Shown here piece by piece: positions 26,467-37,235 of a stretch of DNA of 64,000 nt. Origin of the DNA: Paenibacillus phyllosphaerae (GTDB lineage: Bacteria > Bacillota > Bacilli > Paenibacillales > Paenibacillaceae); NCBI RefSeq assembly GCF_014192105.1, contig NZ_JACHXK010000014.1, positions 1 through 64,000 of the forward strand, written 5' to 3'. Position 1 is the stretch's first letter; each line of letters opens with the position of its first letter. A program made the translations under genes and the position numbers. Under the pieces are notes generated by a model that was not told the DNA's origin, made no database searches, and saw only the letters and a list, made by a program, of their open reading frames with translations.

Positions 26467-27381
26467 TTACGCGCCATTGGCATCCAATCCAGCTTTCGGC
26501 TTTCGCGGCAGCCGCTGCTTCATGTTCGTGATGGCGACCCCGGCCAGGATCAGCACCCCGCCGCCAAGCTGCGCCAGCAGGATGGGGTCACCTAGCACAA
26601 AATGGCTGACGATGATGGCGATAAACGGCGGGATGTTCATGAACATGGCGCTCATGGAGGCACCGGCGACAGCGATGCCCTGATTCCACCAGAAGCCCGC
26701 CAGCCCTTGGCCGATGACGGCGACGCAAACGAGCAGCACCCATGTGAACACCCGATGGCTCATATGCAGATCCCCGCTCCATGCTTCTGCCGCAACGGCC
26801 GGTGACATGAGGAGCGTGCCGATTACCGTAGCGTAGATGGTCACCTCATACGAGGTCATCGCCGTCGTCAGCTTACGAATAAAGAGCAGGCTGACCGACA
26901 TGCCGAGCATCGCCACCAACAAATACATGTCGCCATGGGAGATGCCTAGCTGCTTACCGCCGTACAAGACAATGCAGACGACTCCGATGAGTGCAACGAC
27001 TGCTCCGATCAGCTTCTGCTTGGTGATAAGCTCCTTGAGGAACATACGCGACAGCAGCGTCGTCGCGATCGGGGACAGAGCGATTATCAGTGCGGCGTTG
27101 CCCGCCGTAGATTCTTGCAGTCCGGTAAAATAGAACAGCTGGTTGATCAGCGTGCCGGTGATGCCAGCCATCAGCAGCAAGCCCCACTCGCTTTTCTTCG
27201 GCCACCGCATGGATTTATGGATGACTGCTACCGAAATGAGAAACAGCGACATGACAACCAAGCGTGCAAATGAAAGAAAAATCGGCGAGAATTCGCGCAG
27301 CATGTACGCGCTCGCTACATAGTTGCCTCCCCAGAGCAAAGAGACACCCCATAATTTAAGCAGTACGGTACGATCAGGCAT
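26467..27381 (-). CDS. EamA/DMT-superfamily transporter
   Basis: A 304-residue membrane protein with ten predicted segments and two EamA repeats (LLWGGNYVASAYMLREFSPI at the start of the first; SVSLLFIRKLTTAMTSYEVT at the start of the second). The family exports amino acids, nucleotides and other metabolites. Stands alone; substrate unknown. Confidence 0.88.
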   Translation of the reverse strand: MPDRTVLLKLWGVSLLWGGNYVASAYMLREFSPIFLSFARLVVMSLFLISVAVIHKSMRWPKKSEWGLLLMAGITGTLINQLFYFTGLQESTAGNAALIIALSPIATTLLSRMFLKELITKQKLIGAVVALIGVVCIVLYGGKQLGISHGDMYLLVAMLGMSVSLLFIRKLTTAMTSYEVTIYATVIGTLLMSPAVAAEAWSGDLHMSHRVFTWVLLVCVAVIGQGLAGFWWNQGIAVAGASMSAMFMNIPPFIAIIVSHFVLGDPILLAQLGGGVLILAGVAITNMKQRLPRKPKAGLDANGA

Positions 27382-27591
27382 GAAAGTTTGTTCTCCTTGA
27401 TGTCTTGTATTAAGAAATGAATGAACCTAACCCAACTATAGCATAAACATCCGCCTAGCTTACGAGAAATAAACTTGATATAGCGCCATTTCCGCCAGAT
27501 GAAAAAACTCCCCTTACAATAGCAGGTCTTATTCTTTCACCTGTCTACTATAAGAGGAGCATTACATTTCGGAAGCCGCTCTGTTCAAGCT

Positions 27592-30500
27592 TTATTTCTT
27601 CACTTCAACTGTTCCTTTACCAATTACGAGATATCCCTTCACCCACGCGCGGAACTCGACTTGCACTTTGCCCGCTGTCCAGTTGAAGTCTTCACGTTCA
27701 AACTTGATTTGGCCGTTACCGACTTTCGTGCCGCTTACGCCGTTAAGCGTAATGTTCTCGAAGTCGACCAGGTTAGTATAGCCAGTCGGCATCGAAACAC
27801 GGAGGGTAAACACACCGTTGTTCAAGTTGATGACTTTAGGCGTCACTTCAAAGTTGATAGGAATATACACAATGATCGTTTTCTCCAGCGTGGTTGTCCA
27901 GCCGGATTTGTCCGTTACGGTTACTACCGCTTTGTACGTGCCCGGAATAACCAGCTTCACCGAATCTCCGCTTGTTTGAATCGTTTTGCCGTTATAGGTC
28001 AGTTTGAGCGATTGAGAACCGATACCGGATACTTCATCAGCCGATTCATAGTTCAGCGGAATGACCGAACCCATCGGATATTCGGATTGAAGATTCCATG
28101 TAATAACCGGTGCGCTCTTATCGACTGTAATCGCGACAGATTTAACCGTTTCTTTATTGCCTGCCGAATCGAAACTGAAGAACGTAACTTTATGTTTGCC
28201 TTCCGAGACGATAAAGCTGCTGCCTTCCTGATAATCAACACCGTCGATGGCGTAGTAGGTTTTGGCCACGCCGCTAGCGTTGTCAACAGCCGTCAATTCG
28301 ACGGTAACGTCCTTGGTGTAAATACCCGGCAGTACGTTAGAGGAGGTCACAGGGGCCGTTTTATCTACGCTGACGTAAATCGTATGCGTTTCTTCCACGT
28401 TACCCGCGTTGTCCACGCTGTAGTAAGAAATTTCGTTTACGCCTTCAGCCGATACGGTCACGCTGCTGCCTGCTTTGAAGGCTCCGCCATTAATCGCATA
28501 CAGAGTCTTCGCAATGCCGCTTGCTTCGTCGGAAGCCGTAAACTGTACCGCTATATCGTCCTTCGACCAGCCTTCGGTCTCGGAAGCCGTCGTAACTGGA
28601 GCCGTTTTATCGATGCTGATTACGATCGTTTGAACCGCTTCAATATTGCCAGCCTGGTCTACGCTATAGTACGCAATTTCATGTTTGCCCTCTGCCGTTA
28701 CCGACAGTGCCGTTCCTTCCGTAAACGACGCTCCGTTTACCGAATAGAAAGTTTGCGCTACACTGCTGCCGCCATCGATAGCCGACAATGTGACTTCCAC
28801 ATCGCCGTTCGTCCAGGCTTGGTTAGCCTGAGCCGCCGTCACAGGCGCCGTACGGTCGATTTTCGCTTGGATCGTCTTCACGTCTTCCACGTTACCTGCC
28901 TGGTCAACGCTGTAATACGAGATATCGTTCACGCCTTCTTCCGAAACCGACAGGCTCATCCCTTCTGCGAAAGGTTGGCCATTTACCGAATAGAAGGTTT
29001 GAGCCACACCGCTTGCTTCGTCTACTGCCGACAGGCTGACGACCATATCCTGATTCGTCCAGGATTGTACAGCTTCTGCCGTCGTTACCGGCGAAGTACG
29101 GTCGACCTTGACCGTAACCGTCTTAATTTGCTCTGTGTTCCCAGCGGTATCGACGCTGTAGAACGCGACTTTGCTGATGCCTTCTTCCGTTACGCGAAGG
29201 CTAGTTCCTTCCACATATTCGCCGCCATTGACCGCGTAATACGTACCTGCAACGCCACTGCCAATATCGGTGGCCGAAAGTGCGACATCCACGCCTTCCT
29301 TAGACCATGCTTGCGCAGCTTCTGCAGTTGTTTCAGGCGACACGCGGTCGACTTTAACCGTAATTGTCTGTACCGCTTCGATGTTACCTGCACGGTCCAC
29401 GCTATAGTAGGATACTTCGCTTGTGCCATTTTCTTCGACGGTCAGGCTGCTGCCTTCCGTATAGTTCGAACCGTTGACTGCATAGTACGTATGGGCAACG
29501 CCGCTCGCTTCATCAACAGCGGAAAGTTCTACCTTCGCGCCTTGAGCCGTCCACTCCGTGCTCGCTGTCGCTGTCGTAACAGGTGCTACGCGGTCTACTG
29601 TAACCGAAATCGTCTGCACCGGCTCTACATTGCCGACTTCATCCACGCTGTAGTAGGCAATCTCCGTGATGCCGCTATCCGATACAGTCAGATTGCTGCC
29701 TTCCACGAATTCGGCGCCATTTACCGCATAATACATTTGCGCCGCTCCGCTGTACAGGTCACTAGCTGTTAGAACGACTTCCACGTTATGATTCATCCAT
29801 TGTCCGTCAAAGTCTGCTGTCGTTACCGGCGCGGACTTGTCGAGCATTACGGTGACTTCTTTGACTTCTTCCATATTGCCTGCATGGTCTACACTGTAAT
29901 ATTGAACGCTATGAATACCTTCTTCATTGATCGTAACGGATTCGCCTTGCTGATATGCTTGTCCATCGATAGCGTAAAACGTCACCAAAATACCGCTTGC
30001 CTCGTCAGCTGCAATGAAGTCCAGCGATACATCTTGATTTTGCCAACCTGTTGGAGCTTCCACAGTCGTTACTGGAGCAATCGTGTCAACCGGCGTCTCT
30101 GGCTCAACCGGTTCACTCGGATCAACTGGCTCGCTTGGATCTACTGGCTCACTTGGATCCACAGGTTCTGACGGATCTGTTGGTTCTTCCGTTTCTTCTG
30201 TCGGATCTTCCTCCGAAGGTTCTTCGGTCGTAGGCGTTTCGTCTACGATAATCGGTGTTGTATCTTCTTCAATCTCTGGGTTTTCCGCATTTACAAGCAG
30301 GCCTTTTACTTGAACAGGACGTTTCTGAGCTGTTGTCGTTGCGTCGCCAAGCTTACCATAAGTATTGTGGCCCCATGCCCATACCGTGCCGTCATCCTTA
30401 ACGGCAAGCGTATGATTGGCACCTGCCGCAATTGCCGTTACGCCGGTAAGCGTAGTCACTTGGACGGCTGTTTTACGGTAGGTCGTCGTACCATCGCCGA

Positions 30501-31437
30501 GTTTGCCGTACGAATTCTGGCCCCATGTCCATACTGTACCATCGGATTTCAGTGCAACCGTATGGTTTGCGCCTGAAGCTATCGCGACGATATCGGTAAG
30601 GCCTGTCACTTGAACCGGAATCAAACTCGATGTTGTCGTACCGTTGCCGAGCTTGCCGCTGCTGTTGTTGCCCCAAGTCCATACCGTTCCGTCGCTCTTC
30701 AGTGCGACGCTATGCGTAGCACCCGCTGCCACTGCTATGACATTTTTAAGCGTTCTTAGTTTGGTCGGCACCGAACGGCTAGTCGTATCGCCCATGCCAA
30801 GCTGTCCCGCAGAGTTGTAACCCCATACCCATACATAACCTGTGCGGTCTACGGCAAGGGAATGGTTCGTTCCGCCCGCTATCGCAACTGCGCCGGAAAG
30901 CCCCGTGGCTTTCAAAGGCACCTTGCTGTACGTCGTCGTGCCATCTCCCAGCTTACCGTAGGAATTCTGGCCCCATGCCCATACCGTACCATCGCTCTTG
31001 AGCGCCAGCGTATGATTAAGACCTGCCGCGATTTCAGTTACGCCGGTCAGCCCTTTAACTGCTACGGGCGTCAGACGAAGCGTTGTCGTTCCGTCCCCCA
31101 GCTTACCATTGCCGTTGTTCCCCCATGCCCATACCGTACCGTCATTCTTAAGCGCTACGGAATGCGTCGCTCCTGCACTGATTGCAACAATATCCGTTAT
31201 GCCCGTTTGAATCCGGGTGGCGCTTGATACTTTTGTTCCGTTGCCGAGCTGGCCGGAAGTGTTGTAGCCCCATGCATAAACCGTTCCGTCTTCCTTAACC
31301 GCCATGCTGTGATTCGTTCCCCCAGCCACCGCAGCTCCGCCGTCATTCACGGCTGCATTGGCAGGCGCCATCGGGAGCAAGTTGAATACGATAGCTGCAA
31401 CAAGCGCGATGGAAGTGAACATTTTTCTTTTTCTCAT
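27592..31437 (-). CDS. Secreted 1281-residue protein: RCC1 seven-blade propeller plus eight Ig-like repeats
   Basis: A signal peptide (FTSIALVAAIVFNLLPMAPANA) is followed by seven RCC1 repeats (about residues 35-395), each with the DGTVWAWGxNxxGKLG signature, enough to close one beta-propeller. An acidic spacer (about 395-450) contains tandem PSEPVD units. Residues about 450-1105 hold eight repeats of about 82 residues beginning DxxAPVTT and containing YYSVDxAGN, the OmpL47/bacterial-Ig type, and a ninth divergent Ig-like unit plus a C-terminal domain follow. There is no LPXTG or SLH anchor. A surface or matrix protein is likely. Its leader carries a c-di-GMP-I riboswitch, so it is probably a lifestyle-switch gene. 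Confidence 0.88.
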   Translation of the reverse strand: MRKRKMFTSIALVAAIVFNLLPMAPANAAVNDGGAAVAGGTNHSMAVKEDGTVYAWGYNTSGQLGNGTKVSSATRIQTGITDIVAISAGATHSVALKNDGTVWAWGNNGNGKLGDGTTTLRLTPVAVKGLTGVTEIAAGLNHTLALKSDGTVWAWGQNSYGKLGDGTTTYSKVPLKATGLSGAVAIAGGTNHSLAVDRTGYVWVWGYNSAGQLGMGDTTSRSVPTKLRTLKNVIAVAAGATHSVALKSDGTVWTWGNNSSGKLGNGTTTSSLIPVQVTGLTDIVAIASGANHTVALKSDGTVWTWGQNSYGKLGDGTTTYRKTAVQVTTLTGVTAIAAGANHTLAVKDDGTVWAWGHNTYGKLGDATTTAQKRPVQVKGLLVNAENPEIEEDTTPIIVDETPTTEEPSEEDPTEETEEPTDPSEPVDPSEPVDPSEPVDPSEPVEPETPVDTIAPVTTVEAPTGWQNQDVSLDFIAADEASGILVTFYAIDGQAYQQGESVTINEEGIHSVQYYSVDHAGNMEEVKEVTVMLDKSAPVTTADFDGQWMNHNVEVVLTASDLYSGAAQMYYAVNGAEFVEGSNLTVSDSGITEIAYYSVDEVGNVEPVQTISVTVDRVAPVTTATASTEWTAQGAKVELSAVDEASGVAHTYYAVNGSNYTEGSSLTVEENGTSEVSYYSVDRAGNIEAVQTITVKVDRVSPETTAEAAQAWSKEGVDVALSATDIGSGVAGTYYAVNGGEYVEGTSLRVTEEGISKVAFYSVDTAGNTEQIKTVTVKVDRTSPVTTAEAVQSWTNQDMVVSLSAVDEASGVAQTFYSVNGQPFAEGMSLSVSEEGVNDISYYSVDQAGNVEDVKTIQAKIDRTAPVTAAQANQAWTNGDVEVTLSAIDGGSSVAQTFYSVNGASFTEGTALSVTAEGKHEIAYYSVDQAGNIEAVQTIVISIDKTAPVTTASETEGWSKDDIAVQFTASDEASGIAKTLYAINGGAFKAGSSVTVSAEGVNEISYYSVDNAGNVEETHTIYVSVDKTAPVTSSNVLPGIYTKDVTVELTAVDNASGVAKTYYAIDGVDYQEGSSFIVSEGKHKVTFFSFDSAGNKETVKSVAITVDKSAPVITWNLQSEYPMGSVIPLNYESADEVSGIGSQSLKLTYNGKTIQTSGDSVKLVIPGTYKAVVTVTDKSGWTTTLEKTIIVYIPINFEVTPKVINLNNGVFTLRVSMPTGYTNLVDFENITLNGVSGTKVGNGQIKFEREDFNWTAGKVQVEFRAWVKGYLVIGKGTVEVKK

Positions 31438-31507
31438 TGTTTTCCCTCACTTTTAGATGGTGAAGGCTTGCAAAGCTGTGCTTTTTGGACAGTTACGCGC
31501 AACATAG

Positions 31508-31546
31508 AAAAAGAGCCTCATTCGAAACGTAATCGAAAAGAGGCTC
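31508..31546 (-). terminator. Terminator of the c-di-GMP riboswitch expression platform
   Basis: Minus strand: GAGCCTC-TTTTCGA / TCGAA-GAGGCTC followed by TTTTTC, between the aptamer and the gene. Its 5' arm (GCCTCTTTTCGAT) is also complementary to the extreme 5' part of the aptamer transcript (ATCGAAAAGGC, 31642-31652), which provides a candidate antiterminator. Confidence 0.8.
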
Positions 31547-31560
31547 CCCGCGCGTGTCAC

Positions 31561-31655
31561 GTTCAATGCGGCAACCGGCTGCCAACCACAATAGATGCGG
31601 CGAAGGCCCTTGGCTTTGCGTCCTCCGGTTTCCCGAAGTTTGCCTTTTCGATTTA
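31561..31655 (-). ncRNA. Cyclic di-GMP-I (GEMM-I) riboswitch aptamer
   Basis: Reading the minus strand, the conserved elements appear in order: GGCAAAC, GGGAAACCGGAGGACGCAAA with GCC following, GGGCCT, and GGCAGCCGGTTGCCG. The GGCAAAC/GTTGCC pairing closes P1, and GACGCAAAGCC plus the GAAA tetraloop with its receptor region are hallmarks of this class. It precedes the gene for the RCC1/Ig-repeat surface protein and an intrinsic terminator, so it should act on transcription elongation. Direction of control (likely off when ligand is bound) is inferred from the overlapping pairing partners. Confidence 0.9.
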
Positions 31656-31662
31656 TAATCCT

Positions 31663-31690
31663 ATTGTACTAAATCATTCTATGAAAACAA
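31663..31690 (-). promoter_or_regulatory. Promoter of the riboswitch-controlled surface protein gene
   Basis: Minus strand: TTGTTT (31685-31690), 16-base spacer, TACAAT (31663-31668). The predicted transcript starts 6-10 bases later, just before the aptamer. An inverted repeat GTAGTAA / TTACTAC (31712-31739) lies immediately upstream and may be an activator site. Confidence 0.6.
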
Positions 31691-31844
31691 GCTATTTTTA
31701 ATATATTTCAGGTAGTAAATACTAGAAACTACTTACTACATCACATAAATACACGAAATTTCAACAAATTAATACTCATTGTAGTCAATTCTTATCAGAG
31801 ACCTTTGACTCACCTTTGGTAAGGAACTTCGAACTCCAAAAACA

Positions 31845-31877
31845 AAAAGCATTTGGTTCCGCGACCAAATGCTTTTT
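31845..31877. terminator. Bidirectional intrinsic terminator after the Rph/PEP-synthase-like gene
   Basis: Perfect stem AAAAGCATTTGGT / ACCAAATGCTTTT closing on TCCGCG... loop bases, with A- and T-runs on both sides. It lies 8 bases beyond the stop codon at 31886. Confidence 0.85.
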
Positions 31878-31885
31878 GACATCCC

Positions 31886-34513
<2,628 letters not shown>

Positions 34514-34656
34514 CTAACCATTCAATTGAAAAAACATTTTGACGAGCGTTGAGCGGCATGTTATAATAAAATTATAAGATAGGCTAACTGCGCAATTACA
34601 CACGTCCGCACAGTCGTGTTCCCATATTATCATGATGTTTATCGATGTGCAATAGG

Positions 34657-34686
34657 AAGAACCTGGACGAGAACGTCCAGGTTCTT
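34657..34686. terminator. Intrinsic terminator in the 34502-34707 intergenic region
   Basis: Stem AAGAACCTGGAC / GTCCAGGTTCTT with a 6-base loop, followed by six T on the plus strand. On the minus strand it follows the acyl-CoA dehydrogenase-like gene and insulates the Rph-like gene behind it. Confidence 0.75.
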
Positions 34687-34707
34687 TTTTGATTTTCACT
34701 GCTTGCT

Positions 34708-35778
34708 CTAAGCGTAATCCACCAAGATCGAATGGTGGCACACGGTCTGCAAGTCGCGCCAAGTTTGATTGATGTGCGTGTGCTGCATCGTTGCACCAAG
34801 ACCCATGTAAGGAAAAAGCTGCTGCGCCACCGTGTATGCGGTTTTCGCTGCTCTCTTGCATTGCGCGCCTACCTCGCTCCATATGGCCTCGGTTAATTGT
34901 TCACCGGCTTGGTGGCGCGCCCATGAAGCTTCGATTACGTCATAGAAGAGTAGCTTTTGTTCCTCCAAGAGGCTGGCAGCCTCCTCTAGCTGTCCGTGCA
35001 AGAACATCGAGCGAGACGGATTGGTACGATCCCATATTCCCTTGTGCTTGTCTAATAGCAGCTTTACTTCATCCAAGAAATGACGGCCGATCCCGATGGC
35101 GACGGCAGCGAATGAAGCCTCGGCGAAAGGCAGGAACGGATAGCGATAGATAGGATGATTGTGGAAGGTGCTATGGGACACATCGAAAGCCAGATGTTCC
35201 GGGACGAAGGCATCCGTAACGATCGTCGTGTGGCTCGCCGTCGAGCGCAGTCCAAAGGCGTCCCAATCTTCCTCAATCCTAACCTGCTCCGGCTGCACGA
35301 CGAATGCAAGGATCGATTGTTCGCCTGGCTTGCCGGGATCATCGACCGTGCACGTCGTCGTGAAGGTCGTGGCATACGGCGAGCCGCTGTTATATTTCCA
35401 CGAACCGTTCAACACATAACCGCCCGCGACTTTTCGAGCGACACCCGACGGATGACCGCTTCCAGCGATGACGGCTTCCTTGCGCATGAACACCTCGGCC
35501 GAGATGGAAGCCGGGAAGCAGGAATAGAAGTAATTCCCGCCGGATCCGATCGTAATGGCCCAGCCGAAGCTTCCATTGATCCACGAGGCCTGTTCAAAGA
35601 TTCGGAGAGCCTCCGGCAATGCGGTCATTGTTCCGCCGACCTCTTCCGGCAGAAATAACTTAAACAATCCGTGCTCGTATATGTACTGCAATGCACTCTC
35701 GCTAATCACGCCTGCCTTCTCCATCTCAAAGGCAGTTTCCCTTAACGTACGGACAAATTCGGAATGAAACCGTTCCAT
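34708..35778 (-). CDS. Acyl-CoA dehydrogenase-fold flavoprotein (DszC/HpaH-like monooxygenase type)
   Basis: A 356-residue protein with an N-terminal helical domain (LPEEVGGTMTALPEALRIFE), a central beta domain (KVAGGYVLNGSWKYNSGSP, DWDAFGLRSTASHTTIVTDA) and a C-terminal four-helix bundle ending MQHTHINQTWRDLQTVCHHS. The C-terminal WRDxxT..HH pattern is closer to flavin-dependent monooxygenases/hydroxylases than to fatty-acid dehydrogenases. ATG at 35778 follows GAGAGGTG by 7 bases; the frame to 35904 is only a read-through of the intergenic repeat. Substrate unknown. Confidence 0.8.
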   Translation of the reverse strand: MERFHSEFVRTLRETAFEMEKAGVISESALQYIYEHGLFKLFLPEEVGGTMTALPEALRIFEQASWINGSFGWAITIGSGGNYFYSCFPASISAEVFMRKEAVIAGSGHPSGVARKVAGGYVLNGSWKYNSGSPYATTFTTTCTVDDPGKPGEQSILAFVVQPEQVRIEEDWDAFGLRSTASHTTIVTDAFVPEHLAFDVSHSTFHNHPIYRYPFLPFAEASFAAVAIGIGRHFLDEVKLLLDKHKGIWDRTNPSRSMFLHGQLEEAASLLEEQKLLFYDVIEASWARHQAGEQLTEAIWSEVGAQCKRAAKTAYTVAQQLFPYMGLGATMQHTHINQTWRDLQTVCHHSILVDYA

Positions 35779-35820
35779 CGTCTGACACCTCTCGTATTTC
35801 TCAGATTCCGTCGAACTTAT

Positions 35821-35840
35821 CTTACCTTCTACAAGGTAAG
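35821..35840. promoter_or_regulatory. Perfect inverted repeat upstream of the flavoprotein gene
   Basis: CTTACCTT-CTAC-AAGGTAAG (8-4-8). Located 43 bases before the start codon, it could be a repressor operator or a leader hairpin. No regulator gene for it was identified, although the MarR-GNAT gene is adjacent. Confidence 0.5.
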
Positions 35841-35856
35841 CCTTCACTCCTGCCAT

Positions 35857-35909
35857 GCAAGGTGAAACGGCTTTCGCCGTCTTTGGAGGCGCAGCGCGTT
35901 TCATTCCTT
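35857..35909 (+). repeat. Structured dispersed intergenic repeat, copy 2 (A module only)
   Basis: The unit reads AAGGTGAAACGGCTTTCGCC and then GTCTTTGGAGGCGCAGCG, CGTTTCATTCC. It contains the hairpin ACGGC/GCCGT and closing arms TGAAAC/GTTTCA. It matches copy 3 (45985-46042, opposite orientation) at all but one or two positions of about 50. It lies between the MarR-GNAT and flavoprotein genes. Confidence 0.8.
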
Positions 35910-35921
35910 TTCAAAGATCGT

Positions 35922-36893
35922 TCACGTCAACTCCGCATTGGTGGCGGATGCTTCATGTGGAGATCCGCCGTGCAGATGAAGCTCATAGGTCTCCTCGATG
36001 TTACGAATGCCCCAAGCCTGGTTTTCTCGCTCCGCTACCTTCTGAAAACCTGCCTTCGCATACATGCCTATAGCTGTCTTTTGGTCCTGGGTCGTTTCTA
36101 AGAATAGTTGGCGGATGTTTCTTGCTCTGCAGTAGCTGATCGCCTCGTGAAGAAGCTTCTTCCCAAGTCCAAGCCCCCTGTAATCCGGATGCAGCATAAA
36201 CCACCTGAGCTGCGCTTTTCCTTCCGACTGACCGATAATCGCGATGCTGCCGACGATTTGCCCATCCGCTTCCGCTAACCAGAACCGGTCTCTGTCCGGG
36301 CTGTAGGTAAGGAGCACATCGTAAAACGTCTTACATACGTATCCTTCGAAAACATGATTATAGCCGCATTCCTGCGCATAGATCCATCCATGCATATGAA
36401 TCAGCATCCCCGCGTCTCCTGGCTGCAGCTCGGATCGGATGCGGATGTCCGGCCCGGACGGATGATCCGACAGCTCTCTCTCGATGGTGCTCATGCTTGC
36501 GGCAATGCTCTTCTGGCTTCGCTCCGGCAAGCCGGCGATCATATGGCGGATCTGAACATCGGACAACGCGTTCATCGTGGACAGCGTCTCCTCTCCAAGC
36601 TTCGACAAGTACAGCAAAGACGATCGGCCATCCGCTTCGGATTGAACCCGGTAGGTTAATCCTAGTTTTTCGAATCGTTTCAGAATCCGACTTAGATAGC
36701 CTGCATCGATCTTGAGCAGGTCAATGAGCATTTTGGCCGTGCAGCGATCCGCATGGCCGATTTCATATAGCACCCGGACTTCCGATAGCGAAAAATCGCT
36801 GTCCAACAAGTGTTTATCGAGCAAGCCGAGCACATTCGTGTAAAACCGGTTAAACTTCCGGATAATTGGAATTAATGACGTTTCCAAACTCAT
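35922..36893 (-). CDS. MarR-family regulator fused to a GNAT acetyltransferase
   Basis: Residues about 5-140 are a MarR winged helix (SLSEVRVLYEIGHADRCTAK, GYLSRILKRFEKLGLTYRVQ). Residues about 160-310 are a GNAT domain with the acetyl-CoA loop HPDYRGLGLGKKLLHEAISY and FLETTQDQKTAIGMYAKAGF. Such fusions are common in Paenibacillaceae; they probably acetylate a small molecule and use the MarR part for autoregulation. ATG follows TAGGAGG by 7 bases. Two matching palindromes overlap its promoter. Confidence 0.92.
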   Translation of the reverse strand: MSLETSLIPIIRKFNRFYTNVLGLLDKHLLDSDFSLSEVRVLYEIGHADRCTAKMLIDLLKIDAGYLSRILKRFEKLGLTYRVQSEADGRSSLLYLSKLGEETLSTMNALSDVQIRHMIAGLPERSQKSIAASMSTIERELSDHPSGPDIRIRSELQPGDAGMLIHMHGWIYAQECGYNHVFEGYVCKTFYDVLLTYSPDRDRFWLAEADGQIVGSIAIIGQSEGKAQLRWFMLHPDYRGLGLGKKLLHEAISYCRARNIRQLFLETTQDQKTAIGMYAKAGFQKVAERENQAWGIRNIEETYELHLHGGSPHEASATNAELT

Positions 36894-36931
36894 GTTCTAG
36901 CCTCCTAAGTACCATTAACCGCGATGTTTAT

Positions 36932-36982
36932 TTGACTTTGTCAACTATATGGCAGTGTATCAATTTTAATTGACTCAGTCAA
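36932..36982 (-). promoter_or_regulatory. MarR-GNAT promoter with two identical-type operators
   Basis: Two palindromes TTGACTTTGTCAA (36932-36944) and TTGACTCAGTCAA (36970-36982), each followed by CTAT, lie 38 bases apart. Minus-strand promoter: TTGACT (36977-36982), 17-base spacer, TACACT (36954-36959). One operator overlaps the -35 box and the other lies at the start region, the expected geometry for autorepression. Confidence 0.75.
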
Positions 36983-37235
36983 CTATGGTATTTGCAACAC
37001 TTGCCAATATATGGATGAATTTTCGTTATCCCATATGGTACAATCCGATTGAATCTATATGAAGGAGGAAGTATTCCCGTACTGCAGAAGTGGAATCAAT
37101 ACGCTTGAGGCGGGGATTTTTGACGAGGAAATGTGAAGACCGGTCACCTGCCTAACGAAGCGTTAACCGAATGACGAAGTTGATCTGGAAGCCTAGCAAA
37201 TATGAGATCAGTTTAATGCCTAAGGAGGAACAACG
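36983..37235. other. Intergenic stretch before the SDR gene, with orphan Shine-Dalgarno
   Basis: An extended -10 box (TGGTACAAT, 37036-37044) points to a plus-strand promoter. After it, AAGGAGG (37062-37069) is not followed by a start codon at workable distance; an ATG at 37059 opens a 25-codon frame without its own ribosome binding site. The stretch may be a leader or the remains of a small gene; nothing else was recognised. Confidence 0.35.

Noticed and set aside
27661-29772. 703-codon plus-strand frame opposite the RCC1/Ig gene
   Set aside because: Shadow of the repetitive secreted protein on the other strand; no start signal and biased Arg/His-rich composition.
30080-30180. Tandem repeats considered as a CRISPR array
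   Set aside because: Repeats are in frame and encode the PSEPVD linker of the secreted protein; there are no unique spacers or cas genes.
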